Positions 9,093 to 17,734 of a stretch of DNA of 64,000 bases are shown in pieces (position 1 is the stretch's first letter; each line of letters starts with the position of its first letter). Made by a program: the position numbers and the translations under genes. The notes below the pieces were generated by a model that was not told where the DNA came from, did no database searches, and saw only the letters and a list, made by a program, of their open reading frames with translations. Origin of the DNA: Pelagibacterium nitratireducens (GTDB taxonomy: Bacteria; Pseudomonadota; Alphaproteobacteria; Rhizobiales; Devosiaceae); the NCBI RefSeq assembly GCF_037044555.1, contig NZ_CP146275.1:786501-850500 (forward strand). Reading direction: 5' to 3'.

Positions 9093-10118
9093 GTGGGAAA
9101 AAAAGATAATATATACAGGGCGGTAACGCTAAAGGACGTTGCCGCCGCCGCGGATGTCAGCGTTATCACCGCATCGCGCGCGCTGCGCACGCCCGAGATC
9201 GTTTCCGACAAGGTTCGCGAGCGCATTCATGCGGCCGTGGATGCGCTGGGCTATGCGCCCAATCAGGCGGCAAGAGCGCTTGCATCGGCGACCACATCGA
9301 CAATCGGGGTGCTGATTCCCTCGGTGACCAATCTGGTGTTTTCCGATGTCATGCGCGGGATCTACGATGCCGTCGAAGGCACGCCCTATCAGGTGCAGTT
9401 GGGCAATACGCGCTACACCAACCGCAAGGAAGAAGAATTGCTCAAGGTGTTTGCGGCGCAGCGACCGGTCGGACTGATCGTTTCGGGGATCGACCAGTCC
9501 CAAGCTGCGCGGGCGCTGCTGGACAGTTTTGGCTGCCCGGTGGTCCAGATCATGGATATCGGGCCCGATCCCATCGACATGATGATCGGGTTCGATCATC
9601 GCGAGGGCGGACGGGCGGCGGTGCGGCACCTGATCGAAAACGGCTATCGTCGAATCGGGTTTATCGGTGCGCGCATGGACCCGCGGGCGCAAAGACGGCT
9701 CGACGGCTATAGCGAAGTGCTCCATGCCGAGGGCCTTTATGACGAGCGGCTGATCCTGACCTCGCCGCAGGCGTCCTCGGTGACGCGCGGGAGCGAGATG
9801 TTTGCCGATTTTCTCGGGATGGCGCCCGATGCGGACGCCGTGTTCTGCAACAATGACGACATGGCGCTGGGCGCGCTGTTCGAGTGCCAGAGGCGCCATA
9901 TCCGCGTGCCCGGCCAGTTCGGAATCATGGGGTATAACGATCTCGATTATACAGCCGCCAGCAATCCCACCATCTCGTCGATCCGCACGCTGCGCTACGA
10001 CATGGGGTATCGGGCCATCGAAATGATCATCGCCGCCTCCAAGGGCGAGCGGCCCGAGCCGGCTGTTGTCGATGTGGGATATGAGCTCAAGGCCCGTCAG
10101 AGCACGGATCGCAAATAG
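9093..10118 (+). CDS. LacI family transcriptional regulator
   Basis: A 341-residue repressor. The helix-turn-helix and hinge are at the N-terminus (VTLKDVAAAADVS, then ITASRALRTPE and YAPNQAARALAS), followed by a periplasmic-binding-protein-like sensor domain from about residue 60. The GTG at 9093 is chosen over the GTG at 9075 because GGAGGGA lies five bases upstream and the helix-turn-helix starts soon after. It is divergent from the TRAP operon and first in a plus-strand group with a DenD-like dehydrogenase and an SDR, and should control these in response to a sugar acid. Confidence 0.9.
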   Translation: MGKKDNIYRAVTLKDVAAAADVSVITASRALRTPEIVSDKVRERIHAAVDALGYAPNQAARALASATTSTIGVLIPSVTNLVFSDVMRGIYDAVEGTPYQVQLGNTRYTNRKEEELLKVFAAQRPVGLIVSGIDQSQAARALLDSFGCPVVQIMDIGPDPIDMMIGFDHREGGRAAVRHLIENGYRRIGFIGARMDPRAQRRLDGYSEVLHAEGLYDERLILTSPQASSVTRGSEMFADFLGMAPDADAVFCNNDDMALGALFECQRRHIRVPGQFGIMGYNDLDYTAASNPTISSIRTLRYDMGYRAIEMIIAASKGERPEPAVVDVGYELKARQSTDRK

Positions 10119-10149
10119 AACCGAGGTTTGGGGAGGACAGAATCAGATT

Positions 10150-11139
10150 ATGAATATCGTGATTATCGGGGCCGCCGGCATGGTCGGCCGCAAGCTTACC
10201 GATGCGCTTGTCGCATCGGGCACATTGGTGGGCAAGCAGATCGATGGGCTCACGCTGGTCGATGTGGTCGAGCCCGCAATGCCGCAGGCGGCGGGGATGA
10301 CCATCAGGACGCGGGCGGTCGACATTGCCGATGCGGGCGTGGCGGCGACGCTGATTGCCGAGCGGCCCGATGTGATCTTTCACCTGGCGGCCATTGTTTC
10401 AGGTGAAGCTGAACTCGATTTCGAAAAGGGCTACGCGATCAATCTCGACGGAACGCGGTATCTGTTCGAGGCGATCCGGCAGGCGGGACAGAGCGCGCCC
10501 TATTGCCCGCGCTTTGTCTTTACCTCCTCGATTGCGGTGTTCGGCGCGCCGTTTCCCGACAAGATCGGGGACGAATTTTTCCAGACGCCTCGTACCAGCT
10601 ACGGGACGCAGAAGGCGATCGGGGAACTGCTGCTGGCGGACTATTCGCGGCGCGGCTTTCTCGACGGGGTGGGCATTCGCCTGCCGACCATCTGCATCCG
10701 TCCAGGCAAGCCCAACAAGGCAGCCTCGGGGTTCTTTTCCTCGATCCTGCGCGAACCACTGGTGGGGCTGGAGGCCGTATTGCCGGTCAGCGAGGACGCC
10801 AGGCACTGGCACGCCAGCCCGCGGGCAGCCGTGGGATTCCTGATCCATGCGGCACATATGGATACGGCCAGCCTCGGGGCGCGGCGGAGTCTGAACATGC
10901 CGGGGCTTTCGGCGACAGTGGGCGAACAGATCGAGGCGCTGCGGCGCGTGGCCGGGGACAAGGCGGTGGCCTTGATCCGGCGCGAGCCCGATGCCATGAC
11001 CACCGAGATGGTCGAGGGCTGGGCCAAGGATTTCTACGCCTCGCGGGCGCTCTCGCTGGGGTTTAGGGCCGAATCCTCGTTCGACGAGATCATTGCGATC
11101 CATATCGAGGATGAACTGGGCGGGGAGTTGCCGAAATGA
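10150..11139 (+). CDS. denD: NAD-dependent epimerase/dehydratase-fold enzyme, D-erythronate dehydrogenase-like
   Basis: A 329-residue extended SDR. The cofactor motif [10 protein letters not shown] is at residues 7-16, and YGTQK holds the catalytic Tyr-Lys near 154-158. The segments [29 protein letters not shown] and [10 protein letters not shown] are characteristic of DenD, which oxidises D-erythronate to 2-keto-erythronate and was formerly annotated as an epimerase. The ATG at 10150 follows GGGGAGGA by about 13 bases, a slightly long spacing; the frame is open upstream into lacI. The next gene overlaps its stop as ATGA. The gene symbol is used by similarity; a related four- or five-carbon acid is possible. 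Confidence 0.75.
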   Translation: MNIVIIGAAGMVGRKLTDALVASGTLVGKQIDGLTLVDVVEPAMPQAAGMTIRTRAVDIADAGVAATLIAERPDVIFHLAAIVSGEAELDFEKGYAINLDGTRYLFEAIRQAGQSAPYCPRFVFTSSIAVFGAPFPDKIGDEFFQTPRTSYGTQKAIGELLLADYSRRGFLDGVGIRLPTICIRPGKPNKAASGFFSSILREPLVGLEAVLPVSEDARHWHASPRAAVGFLIHAAHMDTASLGARRSLNMPGLSATVGEQIEALRRVAGDKAVALIRREPDAMTTEMVEGWAKDFYASRALSLGFRAESSFDEIIAIHIEDELGGELPK

Positions 11140-11882
11140 AAATTGCAATCGTGACCGGCGGCGGCACCGGGGTGGGCAAGGCCATTGCCAAGGCGCTTTA
11201 TGCCGACGGGTTTGCGTTGGCGCTGTTCGGGCGGCGGCTGGACGTGCTCGAGGCGACGGCCGGCGAGATCGACGCTGGCGGCGAACGGGTGCTGGCGGTT
11301 TCGGTCGATATCGGGGATCAGGCAGCGGTCGAGGCCGCGTTCAAAACGGTGATCGGGCGCTGGGGCCGTCTTGATCTTCTGGTCAACAATGCCGGGATGA
11401 ATGCGCCTTCGGTGGCGCTCGAAGATGTTACGGCGGCCCAGTGGAACCAGATTGTAGGGGCGAATTTGTCGGGCGCGTTTTTCTGCACGCAGTTCGCGTT
11501 CCGCCAGTTCAAGGCGCAGAGCCCACAGGGCGGGCGGATCATCAACAACGGGTCGATTTCGGCTACGACACCGCGACCGCAATCGGCGCCCTATGCGGCG
11601 ACCAAGCACGCTATTTCGGGGCTGACAAAGGCTTCGGCGCTCGATGGGCGGGCGTTTAACATTGCGGTGGGGCAGATCGATATCGGCAATGCGTCAACGG
11701 ACATGACAACGCGAATGTCGTCTGGCGTTCTGCAGGCCGACGGGTCGATGGCAATCGAGCCGACCATCGATGCGGGGCATGTCGCCGGCGCGGTCAGCTA
11801 TATGGCGGCGCTGCCGCTGGAGGCCAACACCTTGACGATGACCGTGATGGCGACACAGATGCCGTTTGTCGGCAGGGGCTAG
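11136..11882 (+). CDS. SDR oxidoreductase
   Basis: A 248-residue classical short-chain dehydrogenase with TGGGTGVG at residues 7-14, NNAGMN near 87-92 and catalytic YAATK near 149-153. It overlaps the preceding DenD-like gene by four bases (ATGA), so the two are translationally coupled. The C-terminal [16 protein letters not shown] pattern is found in SDRs of sugar-acid and aromatic operons. The substrate is unknown; context suggests a hydroxy acid related to that of its neighbour. A 115-bp repeat follows immediately, before the XylX-like gene. Confidence 0.82.
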   Translation: MKIAIVTGGGTGVGKAIAKALYADGFALALFGRRLDVLEATAGEIDAGGERVLAVSVDIGDQAAVEAAFKTVIGRWGRLDLLVNNAGMNAPSVALEDVTAAQWNQIVGANLSGAFFCTQFAFRQFKAQSPQGGRIINNGSISATTPRPQSAPYAATKHAISGLTKASALDGRAFNIAVGQIDIGNASTDMTTRMSSGVLQADGSMAIEPTIDAGHVAGAVSYMAALPLEANTLTMTVMATQMPFVGRG

Positions 11883-11894
11883 GATACACCAATC

Positions 11895-12009
11895 TTCAGG
11901 CCATGAAGGGCTGCGCAGGGAGATTTGCTGCGCTTCCGGTACTCACGTACTCAGTGTACGCTTCGTTCCGGTTCTCGCAACCACCCTTCTCGCTCCGTCC
12001 TGACCTGAA
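11895..12009. repeat. 115-bp inverted-repeat element, copy A
   Basis: The element starts TTCAGG and ends CCTGAA, so its ends are inverted repeats. Inside are GGGCTGCGCA, CTGCGCTTCCGGT, CTCACGTA, TACGCT, TCCGGTTCTCG and CTCGCTCC, the same blocks in the same order as copy B at 19518-19633. The central CACGTACTCAGTGTACG part can form a hairpin. It lies 39 bases before the FAH-family start codon. This type of MITE-like palindromic repeat is found between genes in many alphaproteobacteria. Confidence 0.8.
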
Positions 12010-12048
12010 CCTCGGCACATCCTTGGAGCAAGAAAATTGGAGATGGCA

Positions 12049-13176
12049 ATGAGCGTTTTTGATGAGGGCATTTTTCTGGGTCGAGTGCGGCTGGATGGCG
12101 GTGGGCATCCGCGCATTGTGACGGTGCGGGACGGCAAGGTCGTCGACATCACCGCCAAGGCCGCGCCGACCGTGCGCGATATCTGCGAGATGGACGATCC
12201 GGCAGGTTATGTGAGGAGCGCGCAGGGCAATGTGGTCGCCGATCTTGACGCAGTGCTGGAAGGCCAGGCGGATGGCGTAACGCTGCTTTCGCCGGTCGAT
12301 CTGCAGGCGATCAAGGCGTCGGGGGTCACGTTTGTGGTGAGCCTGCTCGAGCGGGTGATCGAGGAACAGGCCAAGGGCGATGCGGGGCGCGCCGACCAGT
12401 TGCGCGGGGAAATGCTCGCGCTGATCGGGGAGGATCTGTCGCAACTGGTGCCGGGCTCGGACGCGGCGATGGCGGTCAAGGCCAAGCTGATCGAAAAGGG
12501 CGTGTGGAGCCAGTATCTCGAAGTGGGGATCGGGCCGGACGCGGAAATCTTTACCAAATGCCAGCCGATGGCCAGCGTCGGGCATGGAGCCAGTGTGGGG
12601 CTGCATCCGATCTCGACCTGGAACAATCCCGAGCCCGAAGTGGCGCTGATCGTCTCGTCGACGGGCGAAATCCTCGGAGCGACGCTGGGCAATGACGTCA
12701 ATCTGCGCGACGTTGAAGGCCGTTCGGCGCTGCTGCTGGGCAAGGCCAAGGACAATAACGCGTCGGCGGCTTTGGGGCCGTTCATCCGATTGTTCGATGG
12801 GGATTTCTCACTGGACGACGTCAAGCAGATGGAGATTGCGCTCGAGGTCGTGGGCGAAGACGGCTTCAGGCTCAGCGGACATTCGTCGATGAGCCAGATT
12901 TCGCGGACGCCGGAATCGCTTGTGGCCGCCGCGTTGGGGACCCATCACCAATATCCCGACGGGCTCGCGCTTTATCTGGGGACGATGTTTGCGCCGGTGC
13001 AGGACCGTGACGGGGAGGGCAAGGGCTTTACCCACAAGCGGGGCGATGTGGTGACGATTTCGACGCCGGCGCTGGGGGCGCTGGTCAATACCGTTGGTTT
13101 GTGCACCGAATGTGCGCCCTGGACCTATGGGCCAAGGGCATTGATGGGCGATCTGGCCAGGGCGGGATTGCTTTAG
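12049..13176 (+). CDS. FAH-family 2-keto-3-deoxy-pentonate dehydratase, XylX-like
   Basis: A 375-residue member of the longer fumarylacetoacetate-hydrolase subgroup. Stretches such as APTVRDICEM, SPVDLQAIKASGVTF, GVWSQYLEVGIGPDAEIFTK, STWNNPEPEVALI, NDVNLRDVEGRSALLL and YPDGLALYLGTMFAPVQDRD are shared with Caulobacter XylX, which turns 2-keto-3-deoxy-D-xylonate into alpha-ketoglutarate semialdehyde. The ATG at 12049 is preferred because GGAG is six bases upstream; an in-frame ATG at 12043 overlaps that site. It would act after the IlvD/EDD dehydratase at 1997. A semialdehyde dehydrogenase is not adjacent; the ALDH at 43075 is of another subfamily. Confidence 0.85.
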   Translation: MSVFDEGIFLGRVRLDGGGHPRIVTVRDGKVVDITAKAAPTVRDICEMDDPAGYVRSAQGNVVADLDAVLEGQADGVTLLSPVDLQAIKASGVTFVVSLLERVIEEQAKGDAGRADQLRGEMLALIGEDLSQLVPGSDAAMAVKAKLIEKGVWSQYLEVGIGPDAEIFTKCQPMASVGHGASVGLHPISTWNNPEPEVALIVSSTGEILGATLGNDVNLRDVEGRSALLLGKAKDNNASAALGPFIRLFDGDFSLDDVKQMEIALEVVGEDGFRLSGHSSMSQISRTPESLVAAALGTHHQYPDGLALYLGTMFAPVQDRDGEGKGFTHKRGDVVTISTPALGALVNTVGLCTECAPWTYGPRALMGDLARAGLL

Positions 13177-13185
13177 GGTCCGACC

Positions 13186-13362
13186 TTAGCGCTGGGGCGG
13201 GTCCGGAAACTGGACGTCGGGTTCCGGACTTGGCGGGGTGCCGGGGACGTCGTTTTCGGGCTCTTGTGGCGGCGGCGGTGTGACCGGCCGACCGGGGCGC
13301 GGATGGGGTCGAGGCGGCGGGGTGTCGCCGAGCGGCGGACGGGGGTTCTGACTGTCGGGCAT
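13186..13362 (-). CDS. Small proline-rich protein of unknown function
   Basis: A 58-residue peptide in which about 40% of residues are proline, with runs such as TPPPRPHPRPGRP and TPPPPQEPEND and no hydrophobic segment. The ATG at 13362 has AAGGAG eight bases upstream; an in-frame start further up at 13437 lacks such a site. It is convergent with the XylX-like gene. The composition suggests an unstructured, perhaps cell-envelope or binding-partner, role, but no function can be assigned. Confidence 0.55.
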   Translation of the reverse strand: MPDSQNPRPPLGDTPPPRPHPRPGRPVTPPPPQEPENDVPGTPPSPEPDVQFPDPPQR

Positions 13363-13463
13363 GGCGGGCTCCTTATCTCTTTTTAAGCAATGGTCGGGAC
13401 GATGAGCGGTTCCCTTTGCGATGCCGAGTGTTGCCAATTGGGGCCGGGCTTGTCATCTTGATC

Positions 13464-13477
13464 TTAGATCGATCTAA
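13464..13477. promoter_or_regulatory. Palindromic LacI-type operator upstream of lacI
   Basis: A perfect palindrome TTAGATCGATCTAA lies 24 bases before the LacI-family gene. The same 14 bases occur again at 14582-14595, just after that gene and ahead of the ABC transporter operon. The pair is best read as the binding sites of this LacI protein, for autoregulation and for control of the transport operon. Confidence 0.75.
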
Positions 13478-13501
13478 TAATCGCAAGGTCGGGGGAGGAT
13501 G

Positions 13502-14530
13502 ATGGGCGAAAAACCGGTGCGCAAGCCGCGCCCCACCCTTATGGACGTTGCCCGCAAGGCGGGGGTGTCGCGGGCCACGGCATCTCTTGTGGTGCGCAAG
13601 AGCCCGCTGGTGGGGGCCGAAACCCGGGCAAGCGTGGAAGCGGCGATGGCCGAGATCGGCTATGTCTATAATCTGGGCGCGGCCGGGATGCGTGCTGCGC
13701 GCAGCCGTACGATCGGAGTGATCATCCCCAATCTTTCCAATCCGTTTTTCGGCGTTTTGCTGGCGGGGATCGACCAGGTGGTCGATGGAGCGGGGCTTGC
13801 GACTTTCATCGCCCATTCGTCCGAATCGGCGGGCAAGCAGGACGGGTTCGTCACAAGGATGCGCGAGCACGGGGTGGACGGGCTGATAGTGTGCCCGGCG
13901 GCAGGCACCGCGCCACGCTTTATCGAAAGGCTGACCGATTGGGGGATGCCGGTCGTCGAGGCGCTGCGAACGGTGGGCGCCGGGGTTGTCGATTATGTGG
14001 GCATGGATCAGAGCGGGGGCATGGAAGGAGCCGTGGCGCGGCTTGTGGATCTCGGCCATTCGCGGATCGGGTTCGTGACCGCCAATCTGAACCATTCGGC
14101 CCATGACGAAAGGCTTGCCGCTTTTCGGGCAGCAATGGCTCGGCACGGGGTTGCTTCCGCCATCGAGATCGAAATCGATCCCACACATGGCGAGGCCATG
14201 GCGCTGGCGCGGCAAATGGCCGGAACACAGGATGCACCAACCGCGTGGGTCTGCCACAACGACGTTATCGGGCTGGGCATGCATCGGGGGTTTTCCGATT
14301 GTGGGCTGGTTCCGGGACGCGACATGTCACTGATCGGGTTCGACAATGTTGCCGAAACCGATCTGGTGCGGCCAGGGCTGGCCTCGGTTGCGACCGAGCC
14401 GGTCGAGATCGGGGTGCTGGCGGCGCAATTGCTGCTGCGACGGATCGAGACGCCCGAGGCGGAGGTGGAGATTCGCAGGGTGCCGTCCCATTTCGTCGAA
14501 CGCGGATCGGTTGGCGCTGCCCGAGGATAA
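13502..14530 (+). CDS. LacI family transcriptional regulator
   Basis: A 342-residue repressor with the N-terminal helix-turn-helix (PTLMDVARKAGVSRATASLV, about residues 12-31), hinge (AAGMRAARSRTIGV) and a sugar-binding-type effector domain. Two ATG codons in tandem (13499 and 13502) follow GGGGGAGG; 13502 is chosen because the first has no spacing at all. Identical palindromes on both sides of the gene (13464 and 14581) suggest that it represses itself and the downstream ABC/dehydrogenase operon. The inducer is probably the imported acid or its 2-keto product. Confidence 0.9.
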   Translation: MGEKPVRKPRPTLMDVARKAGVSRATASLVVRKSPLVGAETRASVEAAMAEIGYVYNLGAAGMRAARSRTIGVIIPNLSNPFFGVLLAGIDQVVDGAGLATFIAHSSESAGKQDGFVTRMREHGVDGLIVCPAAGTAPRFIERLTDWGMPVVEALRTVGAGVVDYVGMDQSGGMEGAVARLVDLGHSRIGFVTANLNHSAHDERLAAFRAAMARHGVASAIEIEIDPTHGEAMALARQMAGTQDAPTAWVCHNDVIGLGMHRGFSDCGLVPGRDMSLIGFDNVAETDLVRPGLASVATEPVEIGVLAAQLLLRRIETPEAEVEIRRVPSHFVERGSVGAARG

Positions 14531-14580
14531 TGGGGTCTGGCGGGTTCGGATCGTGGGGTTGACTCGGGGCCATTAAGGCT

Positions 14581-14596
14581 TTTAGATCGATCTAAA
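14581..14596. promoter_or_regulatory. Palindromic LacI-type operator before the ABC operon
   Basis: A perfect 16-base palindrome TTTAGATCGATCTAAA, identical in its central 14 bases to the site at 13464. It lies 130 bases before the first permease gene in a 196-base gap with no coding sequence, so it is likely the operator for the transport and catabolic operon. Confidence 0.75.
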
Positions 14597-14726
14597 TTGA
14601 AGGAGGCCGGGGCGTCGTCCGTTTCCTATTGGATCGGAAACGCAGCTTCGGAACTTAATCTGCAGCGCTGGCGGCCCGTGAATCGGGCTCTTTGAATGCG
14701 GGCATTGCAGCGGGAGGAGTGAGCGC

Positions 14727-15398
14727 TTGGACTATCAGTTCAACTTCGCGCCAGTGATCAACAATTTCGACCAGTTGATCTATGGCGCGCTCATCACGAT
14801 ACAACTGAGCTTCGGCGCGATCCTGATCGGGACGCTGATTGCGGTTCCGTGCGCCGCCGCCAAAACAGCCGGCATTCGGCCCCTGGCCTGGCTGGTCAAT
14901 ATCTATATCGAGGTGATCCGCAACACCCCGTTCCTCGTGCAAATCTTCTTTATCTATTTCTCGCTGCCCGCGCTGGGGATCCGGTTCGATCCCAATACCG
15001 CCGCGCTGGTGGCGCTGTCGGTCAATGTGGGGGCGTATGCCACCGAAATCGTGCGGGCGGGGATCGAATCGATCAATCGCGGGCAGGTGGAAGCTGGCAA
15101 GGCTCTGGGGCTCAAGGGGTACCAGATCTTTCGCTACATCATCTTCAAACCGGCGATCCGCACCATCTATCCGGCACTGACCAGCCAGTTCATCTATCTG
15201 ATGCTGACCTCGTCGGTGGTTTCGGCGATTTCGGCGACCGACCTGGCAGCGGCGGGCAACAACATCCAGGCGACGACCTTTGCGGCGTTCGAGGTCTATC
15301 TGGTGATCACGGTGATGTATTTCATTTTGTCGCTGGGCTTTTCGGGGCTGTTTTCAGCCATCGGGCGGTCGGCGTTCCGCTATCCGTTGGCACGGTAG
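14727..15398 (+). CDS. Polar amino-acid-type ABC transporter permease (HisM/GlnP family)
   Basis: A 223-residue inner-membrane permease with about five transmembrane segments. The family motif around the ATPase-contacting loop is present as VEAGKALGLKGYQIFRYIIFKPAIR, and VIRNTPFLVQIFFIYFSLP is typical of the His/Glu/Gln group. The start is an unusual TTG (LDYQFNFAPV) with GGAGGAG seven bases upstream; there is no better ATG. It forms a heterodimer with the permease at 15408. The ligand may be a carboxylic or sugar acid, since the operon holds only acid-catabolic enzymes. Confidence 0.9.
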   Translation: MDYQFNFAPVINNFDQLIYGALITIQLSFGAILIGTLIAVPCAAAKTAGIRPLAWLVNIYIEVIRNTPFLVQIFFIYFSLPALGIRFDPNTAALVALSVNVGAYATEIVRAGIESINRGQVEAGKALGLKGYQIFRYIIFKPAIRTIYPALTSQFIYLMLTSSVVSAISATDLAAAGNNIQATTFAAFEVYLVITVMYFILSLGFSGLFSAIGRSAFRYPLAR

Positions 15399-15407
15399 GG
15401 GACGGTC

Positions 15408-16064
15408 ATGTTCAGAACCTTCGGGCCCAACGAATTCTGGTACATCGTTTTGGCGGTGCAATGGACGCTGTTGCTGTCCGCCGTTGCCTTTGCCGGTGGC
15501 GCCCTGGGCGGGATCGCCATCGCGCTGGGGCGGGTGTCGCCTGTCAAGCCGCTGCGCTATGGCGCCCTGGCCTTCATCCGGGTGTTTCAGGGCACGCCGT
15601 TGCTGATGCAGCTGTTCCTTGTGTTTTTCGGGCTCAACATTTTCGGGGTGGGGATCAATCCCTGGGTGGCGGCCGCCGTAGCACTGACGCTGCATGCCAG
15701 CGCCTATCTGGGCGAAATCTGGCGCGGCTGCATCGAGGCGGTCCCTTCGGGGCAGAGCGAAGCGAGCTGGGCTTTGGGCCTGGGCTATCGCGACCGTATG
15801 ACCCATATCGTCTTGCCGCAGGCGGCCAAGATTTCCGTGGCGCCGACCGTGGGGTTTCTGGTGCAGCTCATCAAGGGCACCTCGCTCGCGTCGATCATTG
15901 GGTTCGTTGAGCTGACGCGGGCGGGCCAGATTATCAATAATGCGACATTCCAGCCGCTGACCGTGTTTTCGCTGGTCGCGGCGCTTTATTTCATCTTGTG
16001 CTGGCCGCTCTCGTTGTGGGCCCGGCACCTGGAAGGGCGGTTCGCCGTGGCAACAGCCCGCTAG
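15408..16064 (+). CDS. Polar amino-acid-type ABC transporter permease, second subunit
   Basis: A 218-residue permease with five predicted helices. FIRVFQGTPLLMQLFLVFFGL and the cytoplasmic loop EAVPSGQSEASWALGLGYRDRMTHIVLPQAAK match the His/Glu/Gln permease family. The gene starts nine bases after its partner with GGGGACGGTC upstream. It pairs with the preceding permease and the ATPase at 16923. Confidence 0.92.
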   Translation: MFRTFGPNEFWYIVLAVQWTLLLSAVAFAGGALGGIAIALGRVSPVKPLRYGALAFIRVFQGTPLLMQLFLVFFGLNIFGVGINPWVAAAVALTLHASAYLGEIWRGCIEAVPSGQSEASWALGLGYRDRMTHIVLPQAAKISVAPTVGFLVQLIKGTSLASIIGFVELTRAGQIINNATFQPLTVFSLVAALYFILCWPLSLWARHLEGRFAVATAR

Positions 16065-16101
16065 ACTGTCCAACAAGAGTTCAACCCAAGGGAGAGAGCA
16101 A

Positions 16102-16899
16102 ATGAGACTGAACAAGACACTGATCGGGCTGGGTGCCGCTGCGGCGCTGACCGTGGGCCTGGCTGGGCCTGTTGCGGCGCAGACGCCGAGCGAAATCCAG
16201 GGCCGCGGCACGGTCAATATCGGGCTGCTCGTCGATTTTCCGCCGTTCGGCATTCTCGATGAAGCGGGCAATCCCGATGGCTATGACGCCGACGTTGCGC
16301 GGCTTCTGGCCGAGGACATGGGGGTCGAGCTCAACCTCGTGCCGGTGACCGGGCCCAATCGCATTCCCTATCTGGTTTCCAACCAGGTCGATATTCTCGT
16401 CGCCTCGCTGGGGATCACGCCGGAACGGGCCGAGCAGGTCGATTTTTCCGACCCTTATGCCGGCATCGAGATCTTCGTTTTTGGTGATGCCGATCTCGAG
16501 GTCACCGGTCCCGAAGGGCTTTCGGGGCAGAACATCGCGGTGGCCCGGGCATCGACACAGGACACATCGATTACCGAAATCGCGCCGGACGATGCCAACA
16601 TCCAGCGGTTCGATGACGACGCCAGCGCGGTGCAGGCGCTGCTTTCGGGCCAGACTCCGCTGATGGGAGCGTCCAACGTTGTGATTTCCCAGATCAATAC
16701 CATGGCGCCCGACCAGTTCGACACCAAGTTCTCGCTGCGCCAGCAGAGCCAGGCGATTGCCGTGCGTCCGGGAAGCGATGAATTGCTTGCCTATATCAAC
16801 GACTTTCTCGGTCGCGTGAAAGAGGACGGCAGCCTCAACGCCCTGCATGAAGAATGGGTTGGCGGTCCGCTGCCCGAATTTGTCATTTCCGGGCAGTAA
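16102..16899 (+). CDS. ABC transporter substrate-binding protein, SBP family 3
   Basis: A 265-residue periplasmic protein with a signal peptide cleaved near AAQT at residues 25-28. The family 3 signature is [60 protein letters not shown], which carries the Arg and Asp positions that hold an amino or carboxylic acid. A clear GGGAGAG site precedes the ATG. It is part of the four-gene importer with the two permeases and the ATPase. The binding pocket cannot be assigned to a ligand from sequence alone. Confidence 0.92.
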   Translation: MRLNKTLIGLGAAAALTVGLAGPVAAQTPSEIQGRGTVNIGLLVDFPPFGILDEAGNPDGYDADVARLLAEDMGVELNLVPVTGPNRIPYLVSNQVDILVASLGITPERAEQVDFSDPYAGIEIFVFGDADLEVTGPEGLSGQNIAVARASTQDTSITEIAPDDANIQRFDDDASAVQALLSGQTPLMGASNVVISQINTMAPDQFDTKFSLRQQSQAIAVRPGSDELLAYINDFLGRVKEDGSLNALHEEWVGGPLPEFVISGQ

Positions 16900-16922
16900 C
16901 AGATCGCGCGAAAGGACACGCC

Positions 16923-17684
16923 ATGACCACCAATGCTGAACACAATGCCGGCAATGCCGCCGTCGAAATGGTCGGCGTCGATAAATGGTATGGCTCCTTT
17001 CATGCGCTCAATTCCATCGACTTAACGGTCGCGCGCGGCGAGAAGATCGTCGTGTGCGGCCCGTCGGGGTCGGGGAAATCGACGCTCATTCGCTGCATCA
17101 ACCAGCTTGAGATCGTGCAGAAAGGCACGATCACAGTCGATGGGATCGAATTGACTGCAGGAGCGAAAAACGTCGAAGCAGTGCGCCGCGACGTTGGAAT
17201 GGTGTTCCAGCAATTCAATCTGTTTCCGCACATGACGGTGCTGGAAAACTGCATGCTGGCACCCAGAAAGGTGCGGGGCGTGACCAGAGAAGACGCTGAA
17301 GCCACGGCGCGCAAATATCTCGAACGGGTACGCATTCCCGAACAGGCGGACAAATATCCGGCCCAATTGTCGGGCGGCCAGCAGCAGCGCGTGGCGATCG
17401 CGCGGGCGCTGTGCATGAACCCGAAAATCATGCTGTTCGACGAGCCGACCTCGGCGCTCGACCCGGAAATGGTCAACGAGGTGCTCGACACCATGATCGA
17501 TCTGGCGCGCGAGGGGATGACGATGCTGGTGGTGACCCACGAGATGGGTTTTGCCCGCAAGGTTGCCGATCGGGTGATCTTCATGGACAAGGGTGAGATC
17601 GTCGAAGTGGGCGAGCCCGAGAGCTTTTTTTCCAATCCGCAGAATGAGCGGACAAAGACGTTCCTGGGTCAAATCGCTCACTAG
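16923..17684 (+). CDS. Polar amino-acid-type ABC transporter ATPase
   Basis: A 253-residue nucleotide-binding subunit. Walker A is GPSGSGKST (about residues 45-53), the Q-loop [13 protein letters not shown], the signature LSGGQQQR, Walker [14 protein letters not shown], and the switch histidine VTHEMGFA. The ATG at 16923 follows AAAGGAC; the longer open frame upstream overlaps the binding-protein gene. It energises the two permeases at 14727 and 15408. Confidence 0.95.
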   Translation: MTTNAEHNAGNAAVEMVGVDKWYGSFHALNSIDLTVARGEKIVVCGPSGSGKSTLIRCINQLEIVQKGTITVDGIELTAGAKNVEAVRRDVGMVFQQFNLFPHMTVLENCMLAPRKVRGVTREDAEATARKYLERVRIPEQADKYPAQLSGGQQQRVAIARALCMNPKIMLFDEPTSALDPEMVNEVLDTMIDLAREGMTMLVVTHEMGFARKVADRVIFMDKGEIVEVGEPESFFSNPQNERTKTFLGQIAH

Positions 17685-17734
17685 CCTTATCCTGATACGG
17701 ACCGGGCACTCCGAAATTGTGCAAAGAGGCAGAC

